64,000 bases of DNA from Drosophila persimilis (taxonomy: Eukaryota > Arthropoda > Insecta > Diptera > Drosophilidae), in assembly GCF_003286085.1 (NCBI RefSeq), contig NW_020825452.1:62001-126000 (forward strand), written 5' to 3'. The notes under the pieces were generated by a model. It was given only the letters and a program-made list of their open reading frames with translations, was not told where the DNA came from and searched no databases. Positions 57,362 through 64,000 of the stretch are shown piece by piece. Made by a program: the position numbers and the translations under genes. How positions within the stretch are numbered: the stretch's first letter is position 1; each line of letters starts with the position of its first letter.

Positions 57362-60168
57362 AAAAAAATTATCGCGCTTTTTGATACGGGCAGCAAGTTC
57401 AACGTTATGCGGGAAGACTTTTATCGCGAGATTGGCAAGCCGAAGTTGGAAAGCTGTACAATTGTTCTTATTGGATTTGACGATTGTGACTCTAATAGGA
57501 TAAAACCAGTTGGACATTTTAAACACGCTGTTCCAATTGACGATGGTGAATTCTTGTTAGATTTTTATGTAGTACCAACCAGACTTATCGACGTGAAGAT
57601 AATTATTGGAGAAGAACTGTGTTTACTGGCGGAAATCGTTTTTAATAGAAACGGACTTCAAGTGCGCAATATGTCGAGCAATATGTCGAGCGGGGACGAA
57701 CTAAATATAATGAAAATTTGTGCGGAAATTGACAATGACGTGATTGACATTAATGAAGCAGCAAGTGAATCTGCCAAAAAAGAAGTACGCGAACTAATAG
57801 ACAATTATGTGCCAAACAAATCAAAAGCAACAAATGTAGAGATGCGTATCGTATTAAAAGATGAGTCTCCTATATTTTCGCATCCGCGCAGAATGGCGTT
57901 TACGGAAACGCGTATCGTCGATGAACAGATTGAAGAGTGGCTTAAAAATGACATTATCGAAGAATCTACATCGGAGTTTACAAGTCCAATAGTCCTTGTT
58001 AAAAAGCGAGACGGTTCGGCAAGGGTTTGTGTTGATTACAGGAGGATCAATAAGGTAACTGTCAAAGACCATTTTCCTTTGCCGCTTATTGAAGATCAAC
58101 TAGACAGATTGCAAGAGGCCAAGATATTCAGCACGATTGATCTTAAGAATGCGTTTTTTCATTTGCCGGTTTCTGAATCTAGTCGGAAGTACACGTCGTT
58201 TGTAACTCAGCGAGGCCAATATCAATTTTTGAGAGTCCCGTTTGGATTTTCAAATTCAACAGGAGTTTTTCAGCGGCACGTCAATGCGATATTTCGACAT
58301 CTGTCCAGCAAAGGTATTGCTTTACCCTACGTTGATGACGTGATTATTCCAGCACAGACAGAACAAGAAGCTATGAAGAATCTAAAGGAAGTTATCGAAA
58401 CATGCAAAGATTTTGGCCTAGAATTGAACATAAAAAAATACCACTTTCTGAAGACCCGTATTCAATTTCTTGGTCATATAACTGAAAACAGTAAGATTTA
58501 TCCTTCAACAGAAAAAATTGATTCCGTATCAAAGTTTAAAATGCCACAATCACTCAAACAAGTAGAGAGTTTCTTGGGACTGACTGGGTATTTTAGAAAG
58601 TTTATCCCGAATTATGCAGGCATTGCTAGACCTTTAACGGAGTTGACAAAGAACAAGACAAAATTTAAATTTGATGTATATGAAGAGAATGCAGTTAATA
58701 TCTTAAAAAAACTGCTGACGGAGAACCCAGTATTGAATATATATAATCAGACTTACGATACAGAAGTACACACAGATGCATCAATTGATGGTTTTGGTGC
58801 AGTTCTATTACAGAAATCGCCAGACGACGGACAGCTACACCCGGTCTATTATATGTCCAAAAAGACTACTGATGCACAGCGGAAATATAGCAGTTACGAA
58901 TTAGAGATTTTGGCAGTAATAGAAGCGTTAACCAAGCTTAGAGTATATCTCTTAGGCATTCATTTTAAACTGATAACAGACTGCAATGTTTTTACAAAGA
59001 CGCTGGAGAAACAAAACTTATGCACTAGGGTGGCGCGATGGATTTTGTTCCTGCAGGAGTACGATTATGCTGTGGAACTTCGGTCAGGAACTAGAATGAA
59101 GCATGTCGATGCTCTCAGCCGCTACCCAATCATGATGATAACTGAAGACAGCATAAGCATCGCTTTAAAAGATGCACAGTCGAAAGATGAAAAGATTAAG
59201 GCTATTAAACAAATTCTGAACGACGAACAGAAGACTTACGACGATTATTTCCTGAAATCTGGTATGCTATATAGACTTGTACAGGACGAGGAACTTATGG
59301 TGGTACCCAATGACATGCAGAAACAAATTATCAGCCGTGCACATGATAGAGGTCATTTTGCAGCAAAGAAGACGAAGGATTTGATTTGTAGAGAATTCTA
59401 CATACAAAATGTCCAAGAGAAGATCAAGAAATATATTGAGTGCTGTATTCCATGTATTTTGATGAACCGAAAGAGAGGCAAGCAGGAAGGGCTACTACAC
59501 CCACTCCAGAAAGAAGACGTTCCATTATACACTTATCATATTGACTTTTTGGGACCTCTGGATTCGACGCACAAGGACTACAAACATATCTTTGCAGTTA
59601 TAGACTCATTCACGAAGTATTGCTGGCTGTATCCCACGAAATCGACTACCGCAAATGAGGTTATTGCGAAGCTTAGCAGTCAAAGTATTACATTTGGTAA
59701 TCCAGCGTTTATAATCTCGGATAAGGGCTCCGCTTTCACCTCGCAAGACTTTGTTAAGTATTGTGACGACGAAGGGATTAAGCTGGTGAAGACGACGACA
59801 GGACTACCGAGAGTAAATGGTCAAGTTGAGAGACTGAATGCAATCATAATTTCAGTTCTCTCAAAACTGAGTATCGTCGACCCCACGAAATGGTACAGGC
59901 ATGTCAGCAAAGTTCAACAAGCTGTAAATTCAACATTTACGAGAAGCATTGATACGACACCCTTTGAAATGCTAGTTGGAGTTAAGATGCGGACAAAAGA
60001 AGACCTCCAAATACGGCAATTGATCAACAAAGAAGCAGCAACTATATTTAACGACGAACGCAGCGACCTAAGAGCAAAGGCAAAGGCTCAAATTGTGAAG
60101 CTTCAGAACGAAAATAAGAAGACGTATAATCTACGACGAAAACCTGCAAGACGATATAATATTGGTGA
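57362..60168 (+). pseudogene. pol: mdg3-like copy E2: protease, RT, RNase H, integrase
   Basis: One open frame, with the DINE-1 tip (SIGYKK) reading directly into protease 'IALFDTGSKFNVM'. RT active site YVDD (LPYVDDVIIPAQ), RNase H 'VHTDASIDGFGAVLLQ', integrase 'HDRGHF…CCIPC', 'YHIDFLGPL', 'IISDKGSAF', 'NGQVERLNA'. Catalytic residues are present throughout. It stops matching after 'RRYNIGDSV' (60168), where antisense copia-type sequence is joined; the frame then runs on into foreign sequence to 60334. The GPY module and 3' LTR are lost. Compared with E1 it has in-frame duplication 'NMSSNMSSGD' and substitutions such as C to Y in 'KKYHFLKT'. Confidence 0.87.
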
Positions 60169-63100
60169 TTCGGTTCGTCATATCACTTGCCCAATCTGCA
60201 TCAACAAAACACTCAATTGCCTTTCCTTGCTTTGTGTAGCATATCTCCCAGTCGATAGTTTTTGCCAAATATCGAAGGATGTGCTTGGCTGCCGCTTCAT
60301 GCTCGGAATGAGGATCCTTGTTACGTTGTGCTAATTTGTTCACCGAATGCGCAATGTCTGGACGAGTCATAACAGCAAGATAAGATAACTCTCCAATTAG
60401 CTTTTGGAACGATGTGATGTCGACCCTGCGGCAATCCTCTTTGTTGCATGCCACCTGGTAACCAGCTTCAAGAGGCGTGGACGTCTGTCGACAATCTTTC
60501 AAATTGTACTGTTCGAGCAACTCTCTAATATATTTCCGTTGGCTGATTGAAATCGCACCCGTACTGCCTTCACGTTTCACCTCAATACCTAAAAAGTATT
60601 GCATAGGCCCGATGTCAACCACATCAAATTCTGCTGCGATCTTTATCTTGATATCAGATATATCATCTAGGTCCTTACACGCCAAAATAATGTCATCTAC
60701 GTAGACAGCTATTAGACACATATTTTTACCTGGCTTACGATACAGACAGGGTTCGTTGACAGTCGGTATAAAACCAATGCGTCTCAGCGTTGCATCCAAC
60801 GTAGAGTTCCACACTCTTCCTGATTGTTTTAGGCCATATATACTTTTGTGAAGCCTCAAAACGTGATTTGGGTGAACTTCGCTGATGAAGCCCTCAGGTT
60901 GTCTCATAAAAACCTCATCTTCCAATTCGCCGTTGAGATACGCCGTGACAACATCCTGTTCATCAGCCTGTTCACGCTTCCATCCGGATTGGACTTAACT
61001 GCGTAAACCCATCTGCATCCAATGGACTTTTTCCCGCTAGGCAATTTAGTAAGCGACCACGTGCCGTTCTTCACGAGAGATTCGTACTCGTCCTTCATTG
61101 ATGCTTTCCATATCTCGCCTTCAGTAGACCGTTCAGCTTGTGCGTAGTTTTGTGGAACTTGTACGTCTGCTGCCAGTATCGCATTGAGCATATGATACTG
61201 CTTCCTTGGTCGTCCTGGTTTGCCCGTCCGTACTATGGTTGGGCGTCCTGGTCCTCTTATTGGTTCTGGAATTACAAGAATGTCATTACTAGACCTAATC
61301 TCCTCCTGATTTTCTGGCTCATTTTCTGGATCTTTAAATTGCTCGCTATCCATTTCGGGTTCAGCGTTCTGGTTTTGTTGAACCTCAATTGATGATATGT
61401 CATTGGAACATGATGCATCTAGTTTGCCCCCTTCAGGTTCTACAAAAATGACATCCCTACTCTCTACGAGTTTCCTGGTTTCTTTACTGACCAAACGGTA
61501 TGCTTTGGCCGTATCCGAGTAGCCCACCATTATATACTCTAAGCCTTTCTGTGCGAACTTTGATTTCTTTGTTTTATCTAGAGCTATCGCTACTGAGCCA
61601 AAAACTCTTAAATGCGATACCACTGGCTTTCGACCTGTCCATATTTCAAAAGGTGTCACCCCGCTCAAGCAGCTGCTTGCCACTCTGCTTTCGCAAATAC
61701 GTGGCAGTTCGAATCGCTTCTGCCCAATAGCATTCACTCAACCCAGCATGCAGCAGCATACTTCTTGCCATTTCTACCAATGTTCTGTTGGCCCTTTCTG
61801 CAACTCCGTTTTGTTGAGGTGTATATGGCACTGTTAAGTTTCGCTTTATTCCATTTTGGTTTAGGTAATTGTCAAAAACGCTTGATATGTATTCTCGGCC
61901 ATTGTCGCTTTGTAAAACCTTGACTTTTCTCCCAGTTTGGCACTCAACTTGACTCTTAAATTCTTTAAAAGCCTCGAAAACCTGATCTTTGGTTTTTAGG
62001 AAACTTACTGATACATATCTTGAACAATCATCAATAAATGTGGCGAAATATCGATTGCCTCCCATTGACTGCTTTTGCATTGGACCGCATACATCAGTAT
62101 GTATTAAGTCTAGAACGCCCTTTGACCTGTTTGTGCTCGATTGAAATGGTTGCACGCAAATTTTACTTTTTGCGCATGTTGCACACACTTGTTTTGGCTT
62201 GTATATGCCCTTGAGACCTATTACCATCTCCTTGTTAACCATTTCCTTTAATGCGTCAAAATGTACATGTCCGAACCTATTGTGCCATTTGAATGCATCT
62301 GCCTCAACATTTACAATGTTCATACACTTTTCCTGATTGTCCTGAACCATAAAAAATCCATTTTCTAGATGTGCCTTTATAACTATTTTTCCGTTTTCAA
62401 AACGTTTTTTCCATGTTTTAATAGTTTTGTGACCGATATAAAATTGTACTGCAAATCTGGTACCAAGATAACATTTTCCAGCGTAACGGATCTATCACCG
62501 AACTTTACTTGAACAGTTCCATGCCCTTCAGCAATAAGTGATTTACCGCCGGCTAAAAATACTTTTTGATTATCTTCCGTGAACGACACAAAGCGTTCCT
62601 TGTCACAACATAGTTGCGCCACTGTCTATGCACCATGCATTTAACATCTGGTCATTCGGCTTAGCTAAACTTAGGATTGGTACATATTTTTCTGGTTCCA
62701 CTTTGTCATATTCGGTTACGCAAAGCATTGTACCCAATCTTTCCCCGCTTTTACTGTTTGCGCCCTTGTTGTTTGCTCCTTCCTGCTTGCTTTTAGCACG
62801 GCATTCCGATTTAAAATGGCCTTCCTTTCCGCACTTAAAACACTTTTTGCCCTTCTTAAAGTTTTTCTTAAAATTGTTGTTGTCATAACTGACGTGTAGT
62901 TCCGCGCTACTTGTAATTTCCTTGCTAATGCTATCTTCCTGCCTATTCGCTTCTTCAGAAATTTTTATTTTTAGCATGCTCAAGCTCGGCAAATCATCTC
63001 GCGTCTCAATCGCAACAACAAAACTTTCATACGATTTAGGCAAACCATTTAGCAACACAACTGATAAGATCTTTTCATCAACCTTTATGTTGACCTCTGC

Positions 63101-63580
63101 TAAAGCCTCGTGTACCACCTGGAATTTCCGCAAATATTCCTGTGCACTTATACCATCCGACATTTTTAACGTCAACAATTGTTTAATTAAAAACACTACC
63201 CTTGCTGGTCCGCTTGGCCTGTGAATTTTATTTAGCTTTTGCCATGCCTGTGACGACGATACACAATTTTTAATATTGTTTAGTTGGGTCGATTTAACAC
63301 AAAGTAAAATTGACGCCAACGCCTTTTGATCCTTTAGTTCAAAAGCTGCACGTTGCTCACTTGTTGCACTTTCACTAAGCTCAATTTTACCACTGACGAT
63401 TGGCCACAAATCATTTTGTATGAGAACACTTCTCATCAAAACTTCCCATGTGCTATAATTGTTTTCGTCCAGTTTCTCAATATTGAAATTCATATTTCCA
63501 CTCATTTTTTATACTTATTGTCCCACAGTGCAAAATTTGTAATGCACAAAGCAACTACGACGACAATACTGTTGTCCGTG
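60169..63580 (-). pseudogene. gag-pol: copia-type gag-pol, copy 2
   Basis: Starts ATG at 63505 (MSGNMNFNIEKLDENNYSTW). Gag is complete, with one knuckle CFKCGKEGHFKSEC. Protease 'WCIDSGAT', then a short deletion shifts frame (62620). GAG-pre-integrase 'WHNRFGHVHFDALKEM', integrase 'LIHTDVCGP', 'LQSDNGREY', 'TPQQNGVAERANRT'; a shift near 61670 precedes 'GVTPFEIWTGRKP'. RT has lost about 130 bp (joint at 'DGSVNRL', 60965) but keeps 'IAVYVDDIILACK' (about 60700). RNase H ends at 'VDADWASDMTNR' (60169), so the C-terminus and 3' LTR are missing. The leader ends at 63580, joined to the CR1-type LINE; no 5' LTR. Copy 1 has the parts this one lacks. Confidence 0.87.
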
Positions 63581-64000
63581 TCAATTCCGTGAATGTTATT
63601 AAATGGGAATAACTCAGATGAGAAAACAGATTTAACTGCAATCAGAACCCCACCTGCAAAAGATGGGCGGTCCATTCTATAAATAGTGTAACTATCAATG
63701 AAAATTTCATGATCATTGACAGAGGAGTTAAGCCAGGTTTCGGTAAACGCGATGGCATCGAAATCAAAGGACGCGCTATTAGTATGAATTTGACGCAATT
63801 TTCCCAGCAAACTGCGAACGTTCTGATAGTGCATGGAAAAATAGTACATCAGTTTTTTGGAGCATGTTCGGTAATTCTTGGATTCGAGTTTGAATCTTTG
63901 AGAAGGAACTCATGCACAATTGTATGCTCAGGCCATATTGACGGTTCTAGAGAACGGGATAGTAAGGAATCAGGGAGAAGAATTTTAAATGATGATATGT
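63581..64000 (-). pseudogene. CR1-type LINE, endonuclease start (second copy)
   Basis: Matches 49641-50060 base for base as far as I compared, apart from one change (CATCGAAATC here, CATTGAAATC near 49821). Includes 'HYQNVRSLLGKL' and 'TETWLNSS'. It runs off the window end. Confidence 0.87.

Noticed and set aside
1..64000. tRNA, rRNA or bacterial operon content
   Set aside because: No cloverleaf, rRNA core sequence or Shine-Dalgarno-led gene series was seen; introns, LTRs and DINE-1 mark an insect genome.

Overview
The window reads as repeat-dense insect heterochromatin, most probably from a Drosophila of the obscura group. I infer this from the content: fifteen whole or partial DINE-1/INE-1 (Helitron-like) elements, Ty3/Gypsy elements of the 412/mdg1, mdg3/micropia and 17.6/297 types, a copia-type element, three LOA-clade LINEs (Bilbo/TRIM-like) and a CR1/Jockey-type LINE. 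The species assignment is from memory of these families, not from a search. No tRNA, rRNA, CRISPR or prokaryotic operon was seen. The only non-transposon gene-like locus is a decayed, intron-bearing minus-strand gene at about 22250-23690.

Layout. 1-7378: DINE-1, a broken 412-like pol fragment (copy A) ending in a 202-bp tandem repeat, a second DINE-1, then a long open 412-like RT-RNase H-integrase frame (copy B) with polypurine tract and 3' LTR. 7379-10630: LOA LINE copy 1 (minus). 10631-17485: DINE-1, then a copia-type element split by LOA copy 2. 17722-21790: truncated DINE-1, LOA copy 3 (plus), old DINE-1. 22250-23690: decayed host-like gene. 24005-30420: 5' LTR, primer-binding site and leader of another 412-like element, with a complete mdg3-like retrotransposon (25396-30283, minus, TSD TAGA) nested in it. 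30421-38210: DINE-1 and a 17.6/297-type errantivirus (minus) whose env is split by a DINE-1. 38211-41054: DINE-1 plus 412-like copy C (minus). 41055-46342: DINE-1 copies and a second mdg3-like family (copy E1). 46343-50173: 412-like protease fragment, DINE-1 scrap, CR1-type LINE (minus). 50174-54570: DINE-1, 412-like copy D (minus), DINE-1, 412-like fragment. 54571-60168: mdg3-like copy E2, gag split from pol by a DINE-1. 60169-64000: copia-type copy 2 (minus) and the CR1-type LINE again.

The main point is that many blocks are not independent insertions. The unit [DINE-1 / 412-like pol fragment with 202-bp repeats / DINE-1] occurs three times (1-4171, reversed at 38211-40905, reversed at 50174-54367), with the same internal stop codons, DINE junctions and DINE deletion. 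E1/E2, the two copia copies and the two CR1 pieces are also paired. This points to segmental duplication and inversion after the elements had died. The inverted copies could give hairpin transcripts, as in siRNA or piRNA loci, but that is inference.

Elements nearest to intact are the mdg3-like element at 25396-30283 (one frameshift, LTRs differing at one visible base), the 412-like pol at 4173-6764 (open, but with a changed RNase H catalytic residue) and the errantiviral gag at 37193-38137.
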